The translations under genes and the position numbers were made by a program. A stretch of 64,000 nt of DNA from Chitinophagaceae bacterium (lineage in GTDB: Bacteria > Bacteroidota > Bacteroidia > Chitinophagales > Chitinophagaceae): the NCBI GenBank assembly GCA_019638595.1, contig JAHBTJ010000001.1, positions 62,001 to 126,000 on the forward strand, given 5' to 3'. Within the stretch, counting starts at the first letter, position 1; every line of letters begins with the position of its first letter. The notes below the pieces were generated by a model that was not told the DNA's origin, searched no databases, and saw only the letters and a list, made by a program, of their open reading frames with translations. This document shows positions 1 through 9,704 of this stretch, piece after piece.

Positions 1-43
1 CACTGTATATAAAATTCAATTTTTTAACTTAAACAATTAAAAC

Positions 44-62
44 CTCCTGCAATAAAAAGGAG
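44..62 (+). promoter_or_regulatory. small hairpin in the infC leader
   Basis: CTCCT at 44-48 can pair with AGGAG at 58-62 around a 9-nt loop, 20 bases before the infC start. The AGGAG looks like a Shine-Dalgarno sequence but lies too far from the start codon to act simply as one. IF-3 is known to control its own translation in other bacteria; a link to this stem is only a guess. Confidence 0.25.
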
Positions 63-82
63 TATCACTTTAAAAACTGTAA

Positions 83-667
83 ATGGCATTTTCACCACGA
101 CCTCAATTTCCCAGGGGTAATTTCAACCCCCGTTTCAGAAAAGAACAGCAGCAGGAACATCGCACCAACCACATGATAAGGGTACCCCAGGTTCGCCTGG
201 TAGGCGATAACGTGGAGGTAGGAGTATATTCCACACAGGAAGCTTTAAAGCTCGCGAATGAGCAGGGGCTTGACCTCGTAGAAATTTCTCCTAATGCCGA
301 TCCCCCGGTATGTAAAATAATTGACTATAATAAATTCCTTTACGAGAAGAAGAAGAAGGAAAAGGAGATGAAGGCCAATTCCAAAGTGTCGGAAGTAAAG
401 GAGATCCGTTTTACGCCTAATACGGATGACCACGATTTTAATTTTAAAGCCAAACATGCCGAAGACTTTTTAAAAGAGGGCAATAAAGTGAAGGCTTATG
501 TACAGTTTAAAGGCCGCGCCATCATGTTCAAGGAAAGAGGGGAATTGCTGTTGTTGAAGTTTGCCGAACGCCTTGCCGAAATAGGCGCGCCGGAAGGTTT
601 GCCCAAGCTGGAAGGAAAACGGATGCTGATCATCTTCGCCCCCAAAAGTCAGAAGAAAAAGAAATAA
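83..667 (+). CDS. infC: translation initiation factor IF-3
   Basis: IF-3 binds the 30S ribosomal subunit, keeps it apart from 50S and checks start-codon pairing. The 194 residues match the family over the whole length: the N-domain core [19 protein letters not shown], a lysine-rich linker ([13 protein letters not shown]) and the C-domain ending in lysines. An extra basic stretch of about 30 residues rich in Pro, Arg and Gln precedes the usual N-terminus. The codon just before this ATG is TAA in the same frame, so this is the earliest possible start, and it is a plain ATG rather than the rare AUU known in enterobacteria. thrS, the usual upstream neighbour, is not in the window. An unusually strong terminator follows. 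Confidence 0.97.
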   Translation: MAFSPRPQFPRGNFNPRFRKEQQQEHRTNHMIRVPQVRLVGDNVEVGVYSTQEALKLANEQGLDLVEISPNADPPVCKIIDYNKFLYEKKKKEKEMKANSKVSEVKEIRFTPNTDDHDFNFKAKHAEDFLKEGNKVKAYVQFKGRAIMFKERGELLLLKFAERLAEIGAPEGLPKLEGKRMLIIFAPKSQKKKK

Positions 668-684
668 TTGATTTGAATTTTTGT

Positions 685-728
685 AACCTGTATGCTTTGC
701 AATACTTGCAAAGCATACAGGTTTTTTG
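685..728 (+). terminator. rho-independent terminator of infC
   Basis: A perfect 18-bp inverted repeat (arms 685-702 and 706-723, loop TAC) is followed by a run of T at 722-727. It sits 17 bases after the infC stop codon. There is no T-run on the other strand, so it works for infC only. Confidence 0.93.
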
Positions 729-922
729 TTGATGTAACGTGAGTCATTTATTTATGCACCGAAACCTTAATGTTTCTCCATTGTGTGCCGTCAAATACAC
801 TTGGAAAAACAAAAGCGTTGCCTACAGTATTTGCAAGGGAGGTGAGCGCGAATGGCAATCAGCAGGGTGTTTCATAATGGCAGCCGTATTTTGTGTAATT
901 ATTTGCACAGGGTTCTGCCTCT

Positions 923-3841
923 CTATACTATTTTTTCTGCATTATTACCGTTTGCATGAAAATCGAGCAGGTAAGTAAACAGGTTTATTTCTGTAGGTAT
1001 TTGCAGCTTTTTACGCAGCCTGTACCGGCTTATTTCAACACCTCTTACGGAAATATTCATGAGTTGTGCCATTTCCTTGGTGCTGAGGTTCATGCGCAGG
1101 TAAGCGCACAGCTTTAGCTCGTTGGGAGTAAGGTTGCTGTGTTTTTCCTTAAGGGCTACAAAAAAATCGTTGTGCGCTTTGTCGAAATGTACTGTAAAAT
1201 GTTCCCAGTCGGCGTCCATTTTGTCTTCTTCGCCCAGGGTTTTTATCATCTTTTTCAGCGCTTCCAGCGCTTTGTCGTCTTCCGTGTTTTTTATCAGCTT
1301 TTGTAACTCATCTCGCAGGCGGGTAATCAATTCTCCCTTTTTTACCAGGTGCATGGTGGCGGAGGCCATCTCTTTATTTTTGTGTTGTATTTCGGCCTCC
1401 AGCTTTTCATTGCGCAGCTTTACAATTTCCTTTTCATTTTTTTCGAGTTCCAGTTGGTGCAGATCGCGCAAACGTTTTTGCTTCTCTTCGTACCGCAGCC
1501 GTTGCTGATGAAATTTTTGCTTCTGCCAGCGATACAGGGCATACACGGCATACAGCAGCAAACAGCCATACAGCGCATATGCCCACCATGTTTGATACCA
1601 GGGCGGCAGTATTACAAATGAATATGTATTGATCGCCGATTCGTTGCCGAGATTGTTGCGGGCTTTTACCTGGAAATGATAAGTTCCTGCCGGCAGGTAG
1701 GAGTACTCTTTTTCCGTTTTACTGCTCCAGTCGCTCCAGCCGTTGTCATATCCCTTCAGCAGGTAGCTGTATTCAATATTAGATTGCTGCTCGTACAGCG
1801 GAGCGGTAAACTCAAGCCTGAACGAGTTCCAGTTGTACGGAACAGAATGTCGGTATTGCTGTACCTGCAGTTCATTTACATTGTTAAAATAACCGCCAAA
1901 TAAAAGACTGTCGGTTGTATTGATGGCTTTTACCTGCCTTACCTGAACCTGTATAACAGGGTGTTGTTGCCTGTATTTTGCATAGTTAATGTGAAAGTAC
2001 CCCTTTTCGCCTCCCACGAAGATATTGTTGCTGTCTACCGGGTATACCTGCTCAAACCCGCTTACAATTTTCCGGTTCAGCTCGGGTATATATATTACCT
2101 GTGGCTCCTGCCGGCTGCAGTCAACCACGCCCAGGGTTTTGCCGAATACAAACCAAATATTGCCCGAGTTATCTTCTTTTAAATATCTTACCACCGTTTT
2201 ACCAAAAACGGAGTTGAAATAAACGGATGGTTCGAACCTGTCGGTTGCCGGGTTGTACTCATACACGCCTTTTTCGCTGGTTACCACAATGCGGTTTTTT
2301 ACTTTGAACACATAGTTGCCGTTGCTGGTAAGCTCAAGTCCGTGACGCACATCATAGTTCTCTACGGTGGGTTCATTGTTTTCAGATACCCGTATCCTGT
2401 ATATACCCTTGTAGGGATGAGATACCCAGATGTCGTTGTTGTTAATGGCTACAAACCGGGCCGACTCGAACCTGGTATCGGTATAGTTTTTTGAAAAAGT
2501 GCCGTCTTTATAATTATAAAACCGCAGTCCGTCGTATGTGCCGGCAACTATAACAGGCGAAGGCATAATGGCGCTGAGGGGCAAAAACGTCCAGAACCCT
2601 GTTGAATGATCTGCCGGAAGCGCGGTTGTTCCTTTTATTTCCCAAAAGCCTTCGTGGTGGCTCATCACCAGCTTCCCATTTACTTCAGAAAGGTTCCATA
2701 CCTGCCCGCCTGCACCCTGCACCGGTGCAAAATCGCCTTTAACAAAGCTGAGGTCTGTTTTTGGGTGAAGGGGAACCTGGTATAAGCCGTTGGTAGTGGC
2801 AATGTAAAGACGGTTATTATGTATAATGGATGAATAGCCCGATCCTTCATTTTCTTTATCGGGGTATATATGTTTGATAGCGCTGTTGTAAGCAATAAAA
2901 TCAATTCCATGATCCAGTCCCAGCCACAGGTTTTTGTTTTTATCGGTAAAAACGCTCAGCACATTGTTGTTTTGCAAACCTTCCTGCCGCGAAAACTGCT
3001 GTACGGGGTTCCCTTTTTTATCAATTACAAAGCAGCCTTTCAAAGAGGTTGCCAATGCAAAGCTTTCATCGTCAATAGCAACCGCTCCGTAAATATTATA
3101 GCCCGCTATACCGGCTAACGCTGCAGATGTAAAAGGCTTTAGCTGGTTGTGTGCATATAAGTAAATGCCATGTTTCAAACTAATGATCAATGTGCTGTCT
3201 TTCCCGCATTGTACAACCGCGGTTATTAAAAAGCCGTTGGGCAATTGTTCCTTTACAAACAAAGGGTTCCACAGGTCTTTATCGAACTTAAGTATGCCTT
3301 TTGTAGCATCCTGGGCAATCAACATATCGGGTGTAGTGCCCATAAAAAGCCAGTTACCGGCAGGGTAAACCGATACCCGGTCGCCGGATAGCTGTAATAT
3401 TTGTGTATTAGACCGGAAAAATATCTGGTTGTTAGCGCTTACAATGTCCCAAACATCGGTGAAAGAACGGTTTTTCTTCGGGATAAGATGCTTAATGGAA
3501 TGATACTCAAGCAATCCCTGGCTGTTAGGCGAAAAAAAGCCGATCTCATCCTGTCCGCCAACATATATTTTATTATCAAATGCAACGGCTACCGATCGCA
3601 CAATGGTTTTATTCGGAAGGGGGTAGATCTTCCAGTAAGTTCCGTCAAAACTCACGAGCCCCTCGTTGTTTGCAAAATACAGTATACCATTCTTATCCTG
3701 GCAAATATCCCAGTTTTGAGTGCCTGCCTGGTATATTTGTTTGGTGTAGTTGATGATTTCAGGCAGGCCAATGGTATTCTGGGCCTTGCCCCATACCGTA
3801 AAAAGCAGAAGTAATATAGCCAGTTCAATCGTTAATTTCAT
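923..3841 (-). CDS. membrane-tethered propeller/Y_Y_Y/LuxR-type transcriptional regulator
   Basis: This 972-residue protein joins a periplasmic sensor to a cytoplasmic DNA-binding domain without a kinase. In order: signal peptide (about 1-20), a long two-component-regulator propeller region (about 40-660) with repeats such as DKNGILYFANNEGLVSFDG, a Y_Y_Y domain (about 680-745, SYLPAGTYHFQVKARN), one membrane helix (about 753-772), a charged coiled coil (about 775-865) and a LuxR-type helix-turn-helix (about 903-955, containing STKEMAQLMNISVRGVEISR). Neither a histidine-kinase nor a receiver domain is visible. In Bacteroidota such proteins control neighbouring glycan loci. It is divergent from susC/susD/GH16, so it probably senses a beta-glucan fragment and switches on that operon. 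The ligand is inference. Confidence 0.9.
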   Translation of the reverse strand: MKLTIELAILLLLFTVWGKAQNTIGLPEIINYTKQIYQAGTQNWDICQDKNGILYFANNEGLVSFDGTYWKIYPLPNKTIVRSVAVAFDNKIYVGGQDEIGFFSPNSQGLLEYHSIKHLIPKKNRSFTDVWDIVSANNQIFFRSNTQILQLSGDRVSVYPAGNWLFMGTTPDMLIAQDATKGILKFDKDLWNPLFVKEQLPNGFLITAVVQCGKDSTLIISLKHGIYLYAHNQLKPFTSAALAGIAGYNIYGAVAIDDESFALATSLKGCFVIDKKGNPVQQFSRQEGLQNNNVLSVFTDKNKNLWLGLDHGIDFIAYNSAIKHIYPDKENEGSGYSSIIHNNRLYIATTNGLYQVPLHPKTDLSFVKGDFAPVQGAGGQVWNLSEVNGKLVMSHHEGFWEIKGTTALPADHSTGFWTFLPLSAIMPSPVIVAGTYDGLRFYNYKDGTFSKNYTDTRFESARFVAINNNDIWVSHPYKGIYRIRVSENNEPTVENYDVRHGLELTSNGNYVFKVKNRIVVTSEKGVYEYNPATDRFEPSVYFNSVFGKTVVRYLKEDNSGNIWFVFGKTLGVVDCSRQEPQVIYIPELNRKIVSGFEQVYPVDSNNIFVGGEKGYFHINYAKYRQQHPVIQVQVRQVKAINTTDSLLFGGYFNNVNELQVQQYRHSVPYNWNSFRLEFTAPLYEQQSNIEYSYLLKGYDNGWSDWSSKTEKEYSYLPAGTYHFQVKARNNLGNESAINTYSFVILPPWYQTWWAYALYGCLLLYAVYALYRWQKQKFHQQRLRYEEKQKRLRDLHQLELEKNEKEIVKLRNEKLEAEIQHKNKEMASATMHLVKKGELITRLRDELQKLIKNTEDDKALEALKKMIKTLGEEDKMDADWEHFTVHFDKAHNDFFVALKEKHSNLTPNELKLCAYLRMNLSTKEMAQLMNISVRGVEISRYRLRKKLQIPTEINLFTYLLDFHANGNNAEKIV

Positions 3842-3884
3842 GTGCCTTGAAAGATAATACTAATTTAAAAAGAAATACCTCTGG

Positions 3885-3984
3885 TTGTAGAGTTGATGAG
3901 GTAGTTACGGCTATTATTTTAGATACTGATGTAGTATTGATGTAGCCTAAAACTGTTGTAGTAGGTCTATTTTGAATAGTTTTA
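3885..3984 (+). promoter_or_regulatory. candidate operator and promoter of the GH16 locus
   Basis: Two copies of TGATGTAG lie at 3927-3934 and 3938-3945, 11 bp apart, so they sit on the same face of the helix. Related TTGATGAG (3893-3900) and TTGTAG (3885-3890) lie just upstream. Downstream are a -33-like TTG (3956-3958) and, 18 bases later, TAGTTTTA (3977-3984), one base off the Bacteroidota -7 box TAnnTTTG. The regulator gene starts at 3841 on the other strand, so this is the natural place for its binding site. Confidence 0.45.
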
Positions 3985-4030
3985 TGCTTGTAATAATAAC
4001 TTTTCTAACAACTGACTTAATTGTTTGCTT

Positions 4031-7000
4031 ATGAGACGTAACATTGTTTTGCTTATATGTGCAATTTCTCTTATTTATTTTTTGCCCCTCAGCGTTTTTT
4101 CACAAACACTACAGGTTAGCGGCAAAGTATCCGACAAACTAACCGGGGAAGTCCTGCCCGGCGCTACTGTTAATATTAAAGGAAGTGCGATATCCGCCGT
4201 AACGGATATGAACGGGAACTTTAAAATTTCCGTTCCCAAAAGCGGCAGTGTGCTGGTGGTTACTTATACCGGTATGGCCACCATGGAACGGGTGATAACC
4301 AGTAGCGGCACCCAAAACTTTGAACTGGAAGCAGGGGATGGAAAGCTGGATGAAGTAGTAGTAGTAGGGTATGGTACACAGAAGAAAACCTCGCTCACCG
4401 CTTCAGTTGCATCTATTAAAGGAAGTGATATGAAGAGTCAGCCAGTAGGCGACCTTACCAATGCGCTGGGAGGCAGGGCATCGGGAGTAATATTTACCCA
4501 GGGTAGCGGACAGGCGGGAAATGACGCCTCACGTATCCTGATCAGGGGTATTGGAAGTAATGGTAACTCGGCTCCGCTGCTAATTGTGGATGGAGTTCCA
4601 AGAAACTTTAGCCAGCTGAATCCTGCCGATGTTGAAACGATATCCGTATTAAAAGATGCGGCGGCAGTGGCTCCATACGGTTTGGGAGGCGCTAACGGTG
4701 TAATACTGGTTACCACCAGGCAGGGAAAAACCGGAAAACCTGTGCTCAGTTATGATGGCTATGTTGGTTTTCAGAACCCGACTGTTATTTCAAAATTTGT
4801 AGATGCTTATCATTATGCCTTATTAAAGAATGAAGGAGCTAAAAATGCCGGATCTTTCCAAATGCCCTACAGCGAAGCGGATCTGCAGAAATACCGCGAC
4901 GGATCAGACCCTGACGGGCATCCCAATATTGATCCTATAGGAGATATGATCCTGAAGAATACGTTGATCACCAGCCATAGTTTAACACTGAACGGGGGAA
5001 CTGATATTGTAAAATATGCAATGGGCTTAGGCTACCTGAACCAGGAAGGAATGTTCCCGGGTATCAAATACCAGCGGTATAATGTTTCCGGTAATATGCA
5101 GGTGCAGGCAACTAAAACCACGTTGGTAGGACTTTCACTCAATGGTCGTGTTGAAAAAAGAGATCTTACAGGCGCCGGGTATAATAACCAGAGTATGTTC
5201 GAGAACCTGATCAATACGGTTACAAACAGTACTCCACTTATATACAGCAACGGACTTCACCCGTATATGTATGCCTACTTTTACGATAACCCCAGCTACC
5301 AGCAAATTACAGGCAACACTTTGCTCAGCCAGCTTTCTATTGAGCAGAAACTCCCTGTAAAAGGACTGAGTGTAAAATTTGTAGGTTCGTATGATTTTAA
5401 TCCTTACGATCCCTTTAATACAGATAATAGCGGTATAGTAAGTTACAGGCGCAGTTGGAATCAGCCATTTACTTTTTACTCCATTGATACCACAACACGC
5501 CCTTATACATACCCTGAAATACCGATCACAACTCTTCCTTCTTTCAGCCAGGAATATCGCCAGACACAGGCTTTTACTTACCAGGGGTATATTAATTACG
5601 CGGGAAATTTTGGCAAAAGTGCGGTTACCGGTTTGGTGGTGCTGGAGGCGCGGAGCACCAATTCTCAACGCTTCAACGCAGGAAGAAATAACTACAATCT
5701 GCCCATCCAGGAACTGTTTGCCGGGGGCAGCGGAGAAACTGATCTGAGCAACGATGGTAATTCCATGGGTACCAGGCAACGTTCGATCGTATATAGAGTA
5801 ACGTATGGTTTTGACAGTAAGTATTTGTTTGAGGCATCAGGCAGGTACGACGGGCACTACTATTTTGCACCTGGAAAAAGATTTGGCTTCTTCCCCGCAT
5901 TCTCTGCCGCATGGCGTATTTCGCAGGAAAAGTTCATGGAGAATGTTAGCTGGATGGATGAGTTGAAGCTAAGGGCTTCATGGGGGCAATCAGCTAATCT
6001 TGCCGGTGATCCCTATCAATATCAAACCGGGTTCACGCTGTATGGCAACTCCGCTATTTTAAACGGATCTCAAACCCAGGGCTTGTATGAAATGGCTGAG
6101 CCCAACCCTAACATTACATGGGAAAAAGCATCTAAAACCGACATAGGGATTGAAGCGAGATTGTGGAACGGGTTAGTGAATATTGAAGCGGACTATTTTC
6201 ATGAGCGGAGGGCAAACATGCTGCTTGCTCCCAATGTAACAGTTCCTGTTGAATATGGAATAGGCCTCTCGCAGGTAAACGCGGGTATTATGGAAAACCA
6301 TGGATTTGAGTTTACTGTTTCCGGCAACTATAATATTACAAAAGATCTGCGTGTAGGCATCAGCGGTAATTTTACGTATGCCAAAAATAAAATGGTAGAG
6401 ATTTTTGAAGACCCTGCCACTTTCGGCAATCCAAATCTCAGGAGAACAGGCAGACCTTACGATGTTCGCTTCGGATACCAGTCAATTGGTTACTTTACCC
6501 AGGATGATTTTACAACAGCCGGTGAATTAAAAGATGGCATTGCCAAACAAACATTCGCTACGGTATACCCCGGCGATATCCGTTATAAGGATATCAGTGG
6601 TCCTGATGGAAAACCGGACGGGTTGATTGATTTTAACGACCAGATAGCAATGGGAAATCCGCCCAGCTATCCGGCCATCATTTACGGCTTTACGCCGACA
6701 ATAGGTTACAAAGGCTTTGAACTGTCCTTGCTCTTCCAGGGAGTAGCCCAACGTGATATACAACTTGCCAATAGCGCAGCGTGGGCTTTCGATAATAATA
6801 AAAATGCACCCATAACCGTCCTGGATTACTGGACTCCTGAAAACCCCAATGCTTCTTATCCCAGGATGACAACTTCTCCCAGCCCCAATAATATGCAGGC
6901 ATCTACTTTCTGGCAAAGAAGCCTGGCTTATTTGCGGTTGAGAACAGGAATGTTGAGCTATACCATTCCCGGAAATATTACAAGCCGCTGGGGAATGAAT

Positions 7001-7141
7001 ATGGTATCCGTATACCTGTCGGGCCAGAATCTTATTACATGGACCCCTATTGAAAATTTTGATCCTGAAGTAAGTAATGACAGGGGCTGGTATTTCCCTA
7101 CGCAAAAGGCCGTAACCGTGGGTTTAAGGGTGCAATTTTAA
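4031..7141 (+). CDS. SusC-family TonB-dependent outer-membrane transporter (PUL 1)
   Basis: SusC-type proteins are TonB-driven barrels that import oligosaccharides captured by a SusD lipoprotein. This one (1036 residues) has a signal peptide ending near VFSQ, a carboxypeptidase-regulatory-like domain (about 25-105, with TGEVLPGATVNIKG), the TonB-box/plug motif DEVVVVGYGTQKK, plug segments LLIVDGVPRNF and ISVLKDAAAVAPYG, and a C-terminal beta-barrel ending in aromatic-X-F (VGLRVQF). There is no STN domain, so it does not signal to a FecR. The frame opens at a TTG at 4025, but ATG at 4031 gives a normal signal peptide. susD follows after 24 bases. The GH16 neighbour suggests a beta-1,3-glucan substrate. 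Confidence 0.95.
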   Translation: MRRNIVLLICAISLIYFLPLSVFSQTLQVSGKVSDKLTGEVLPGATVNIKGSAISAVTDMNGNFKISVPKSGSVLVVTYTGMATMERVITSSGTQNFELEAGDGKLDEVVVVGYGTQKKTSLTASVASIKGSDMKSQPVGDLTNALGGRASGVIFTQGSGQAGNDASRILIRGIGSNGNSAPLLIVDGVPRNFSQLNPADVETISVLKDAAAVAPYGLGGANGVILVTTRQGKTGKPVLSYDGYVGFQNPTVISKFVDAYHYALLKNEGAKNAGSFQMPYSEADLQKYRDGSDPDGHPNIDPIGDMILKNTLITSHSLTLNGGTDIVKYAMGLGYLNQEGMFPGIKYQRYNVSGNMQVQATKTTLVGLSLNGRVEKRDLTGAGYNNQSMFENLINTVTNSTPLIYSNGLHPYMYAYFYDNPSYQQITGNTLLSQLSIEQKLPVKGLSVKFVGSYDFNPYDPFNTDNSGIVSYRRSWNQPFTFYSIDTTTRPYTYPEIPITTLPSFSQEYRQTQAFTYQGYINYAGNFGKSAVTGLVVLEARSTNSQRFNAGRNNYNLPIQELFAGGSGETDLSNDGNSMGTRQRSIVYRVTYGFDSKYLFEASGRYDGHYYFAPGKRFGFFPAFSAAWRISQEKFMENVSWMDELKLRASWGQSANLAGDPYQYQTGFTLYGNSAILNGSQTQGLYEMAEPNPNITWEKASKTDIGIEARLWNGLVNIEADYFHERRANMLLAPNVTVPVEYGIGLSQVNAGIMENHGFEFTVSGNYNITKDLRVGISGNFTYAKNKMVEIFEDPATFGNPNLRRTGRPYDVRFGYQSIGYFTQDDFTTAGELKDGIAKQTFATVYPGDIRYKDISGPDGKPDGLIDFNDQIAMGNPPSYPAIIYGFTPTIGYKGFELSLLFQGVAQRDIQLANSAAWAFDNNKNAPITVLDYWTPENPNASYPRMTTSPSPNNMQASTFWQRSLAYLRLRTGMLSYTIPGNITSRWGMNMVSVYLSGQNLITWTPIENFDPEVSNDRGWYFPTQKAVTVGLRVQF

Positions 7142-7165
7142 TCTAACACTTTAATTAAGATCATT

Positions 7166-8881
7166 ATGAAATCTATAATAAATATCAGTAAGCTTTGGGT
7201 GATGGGGATTGTTTGTGCTTCCCTGTTTTCCGGTTGTAAAAAGGATGGTTTCCTGGAAGTTCCCAATACGGGCGCCGTTAGTAGTGAAACGGCGTTTTCT
7301 ACTGAATCATCTGCAGACCTTGTATTGAACGATATATACAGCAATCTTCCTGACCTGAACAATTTTATATTTGAGCCTTTCGATTCCTGGGCAGACGACC
7401 TGATGACCGGGTTTAACTGGAATATCAGTTCGCAGGTAGCAAGAAATAAGTCTACCATAAATTCTAATACTGTTCTTTGGTACGACTGGGCAGCCGCTTC
7501 AATGTGGCTTGACTGGACTACGCTATACGGGAGGGTGAGGAAATGTAATGTATTTATTGAAGGGGTTGAAAATTCAGAATTATCCCAGGAGTACAAGGAT
7601 AAAAAGATCGGGGAGGCAAGAGTAATGCGTGCTTTTTTCTACCACCAGTTGTGGATGCTGTATGGAGGAGTGCCCGTTATTACCAAACCTGATAATCGTG
7701 AAACTGATGGCGATGAAATATTTCATGCCCGCGCCAGCTTTGATGAAACATTTTCATTTATACAAAAAGAGCTGGAAGAAGCCGCAGCGTTATTACCTGC
7801 CAATAATGGTAACGATGGCGCCGGTAAAATAACCAGGGGCGCAGCGCTAACCATTAAAGGTTGGGTTGAATTGTTTTACGCAAGCAAGCACAATAATCCC
7901 GCAAATGATTTGAGCAGATGGGCCACCGCAGCCGCTACCAATAAGCAGGTAATGCAACTGGGATATTCCTTATATCCCAAATACGATGAATTCTTTTTCA
8001 CAACAGGTAACGATAATAATGAGGGCATTTTGTATCGTGAATACCTTACCATAAAACAGGGTAGTAACATCATCGGCTACCAGGGACCCAACAATGTTGG
8101 AACACAATGGCTGAGCTGGGGTGGTTCTACTCCAACACAGGAACTGGTGGATGATTATGCCATGGCAAACGGGAAAGCCATCACAGACCCCGGTTCAGGT
8201 TATGATGAGAATAACCCGTACGCAAACAGGGAACCCCGTTTCAGGCAATCGGTATTATATAATGGAAATACTTTTAACGGGGTTACATTTTTAAGTGCAG
8301 TTGGTTCAGGTAACAATGCAATTGATCTTGCAGATGCAACAGACAATACCAATACAGGATATTGTACTAAAAAACGCATGGATACCACGGTAAATATTTT
8401 TCAATGGGCTGCCAGCGCCCAGAATTATTACTTTTTCCGTTATGCCGAAGTATTGCTGAATTATGCCGAAGCGCAAAATGAAGCTGTAGGGCCAGATGCA
8501 TCGGTATACGAAGCGTTGGATCAGATCAGGACGAGGGCCGGCATTCCTACTTTTTCGGAAGTATACCCCGGTGCTACGCAGGCACAAATGCGCGACCTGA
8601 TCCGCAGGGAGAGAAGGATAGAACTTGCATTTGAGGGCAAACGTTATTTTGATTTAATACGCTGGGAGTTGGCAGAAGTAAACCTCAATAAAGTAATGCA
8701 TGGCATGAAAATTACTCCTAAAACAGGCGGCGGCTATACGTATGAAAGAATCAATGCCATACCTTCCGGTGCACCGCAATGGTCGTTTGATAAAACCAAA
8801 AATTACTTACTGCCTATACCCCTGAGCGCTATTGGAAGAAATCCTGCTATGAAGGATCATCAAAACCCGGGGTATAATTAA
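7166..8881 (+). CDS. SusD/RagB-family glycan-binding lipoprotein (PUL 1)
   Basis: This 571-residue surface lipoprotein should form the lid over the SusC channel encoded just upstream. The signal peptide ends in a lipobox (SLFSGC), followed by the usual acidic start of the mature chain (KKDGFLEVPNTG). TPR-like helices carry typical SusD signatures: GEARVMRAFFYHQLWMLYG, then RYAEVLLNYAEAQNEA, RRERRIELAFEGKRYFDLIRW and the C-terminal LLPIPLSAIGRNPAMKDHQNPGY. The spacing to susC (24 bases) and to the GH16 gene (16 bases) indicates one transcript. Ligand choice cannot be read from sequence alone. Confidence 0.95.
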   Translation: MKSIINISKLWVMGIVCASLFSGCKKDGFLEVPNTGAVSSETAFSTESSADLVLNDIYSNLPDLNNFIFEPFDSWADDLMTGFNWNISSQVARNKSTINSNTVLWYDWAAASMWLDWTTLYGRVRKCNVFIEGVENSELSQEYKDKKIGEARVMRAFFYHQLWMLYGGVPVITKPDNRETDGDEIFHARASFDETFSFIQKELEEAAALLPANNGNDGAGKITRGAALTIKGWVELFYASKHNNPANDLSRWATAAATNKQVMQLGYSLYPKYDEFFFTTGNDNNEGILYREYLTIKQGSNIIGYQGPNNVGTQWLSWGGSTPTQELVDDYAMANGKAITDPGSGYDENNPYANREPRFRQSVLYNGNTFNGVTFLSAVGSGNNAIDLADATDNTNTGYCTKKRMDTTVNIFQWAASAQNYYFFRYAEVLLNYAEAQNEAVGPDASVYEALDQIRTRAGIPTFSEVYPGATQAQMRDLIRRERRIELAFEGKRYFDLIRWELAEVNLNKVMHGMKITPKTGGGYTYERINAIPSGAPQWSFDKTKNYLLPIPLSAIGRNPAMKDHQNPGYN

Positions 8882-8897
8882 ATAAACTTCAAATTTT

Positions 8898-9704
8898 ATG
8901 GAAATAAAGCGGTTGGTTTTTGGTTTAATAGCAATAGGCCAGTTATACCTGGCAGGGTGCGCGCAAAAAAAAGATCCAGAAATAAAAGAGGCAAAACTGG
9001 TATGGAGCGATGAATTTAACTACACCGGTTTGCCTGACAGTACTAAATGGAGCTATGATACCGGTGGGGATGGCTGGGGAAATAATGAAAAACAATTTTA
9101 TACTGAAAAAAGAACGCAGAACGCACATGTGGAAAATGGGATACTCACCATTACTGCAATGAAAGAAGATTTTCAGGGCGCCGGGTATACATCCGCAAGA
9201 TTGGTAAGTAAAAACAAAGGCGAATGGAAATACGGGCGAATGGAAATAAGAGCAAAATTACCCAAAGGACGTGGGGTTTGGCCCGCTATATGGATGCTGC
9301 CTACCTATTCGGACCATGGCGATTGGCCAGCCAGCGGCGAAATAGATATTATGGAACATGTAGGATACCTGCCCGACTCTGTTTTTGCAACGGTACATAC
9401 CGGGGCCTATAATCATACAATCGGTACCCAAAAGGGAACCCAAACTTTTCGTACCGACTTGTCGGAAGCATTTCATGTATACAAATTGGATTGGAACGAA
9501 AATGAAATTAAAATATTCATAGATGACGAGCTGTATTTTACTTTCAGCAATGAAAAGAAGACATTCCGGGAATGGCCTTTTGATCAAAAATTCCATTTGT
9601 TGCTGAATGTAGCCGTAGGAGGTAATTGGGGAGGTTCCAGGGGGATAGACGACAGTATATTTCCGCAGGCAATGCAGGTAGACTGGGTACGGGTGTATCA
9701 ATAA
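8898..9704 (+). CDS. GH16 endo-beta-glucanase (laminarinase-like) lipoprotein
   Basis: Glycoside hydrolase family 16 cuts beta-1,3 or mixed-linkage beta-glucans with retention. The 268-residue protein has a lipobox (LAGC, Cys21) that should anchor it to a membrane, then a single GH16 domain. The active-site motif GEIDIMEHVG gives the likely nucleophile Glu148, the assisting Asp150 and the acid/base Glu153. SDEFNYTGLPDSTKW and the ending MQVDWVRVYQ are typical of the laminarinase branch. It is the only enzyme in this PUL, so products are presumably finished by enzymes encoded elsewhere. The stop codon overlaps the end of the convergent AraC gene by 7 bases, and no terminator is seen between them. 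Confidence 0.93.
   Translation: MEIKRLVFGLIAIGQLYLAGCAQKKDPEIKEAKLVWSDEFNYTGLPDSTKWSYDTGGDGWGNNEKQFYTEKRTQNAHVENGILTITAMKEDFQGAGYTSARLVSKNKGEWKYGRMEIRAKLPKGRGVWPAIWMLPTYSDHGDWPASGEIDIMEHVGYLPDSVFATVHTGAYNHTIGTQKGTQTFRTDLSEAFHVYKLDWNENEIKIFIDDELYFTFSNEKKTFREWPFDQKFHLLLNVAVGGNWGGSRGIDDSIFPQAMQVDWVRVYQ

Noticed and set aside
739-978. Plus-strand frame of 79 codons after the infC terminator
   Set aside because: It overlaps the 3' end of the large regulator gene, has no recognisable domain or promoter, and its composition is like non-coding sequence.
5135-5779. Long minus-strand frame inside the first susC gene
   Set aside because: It is antisense to a well-supported gene and has no domain.
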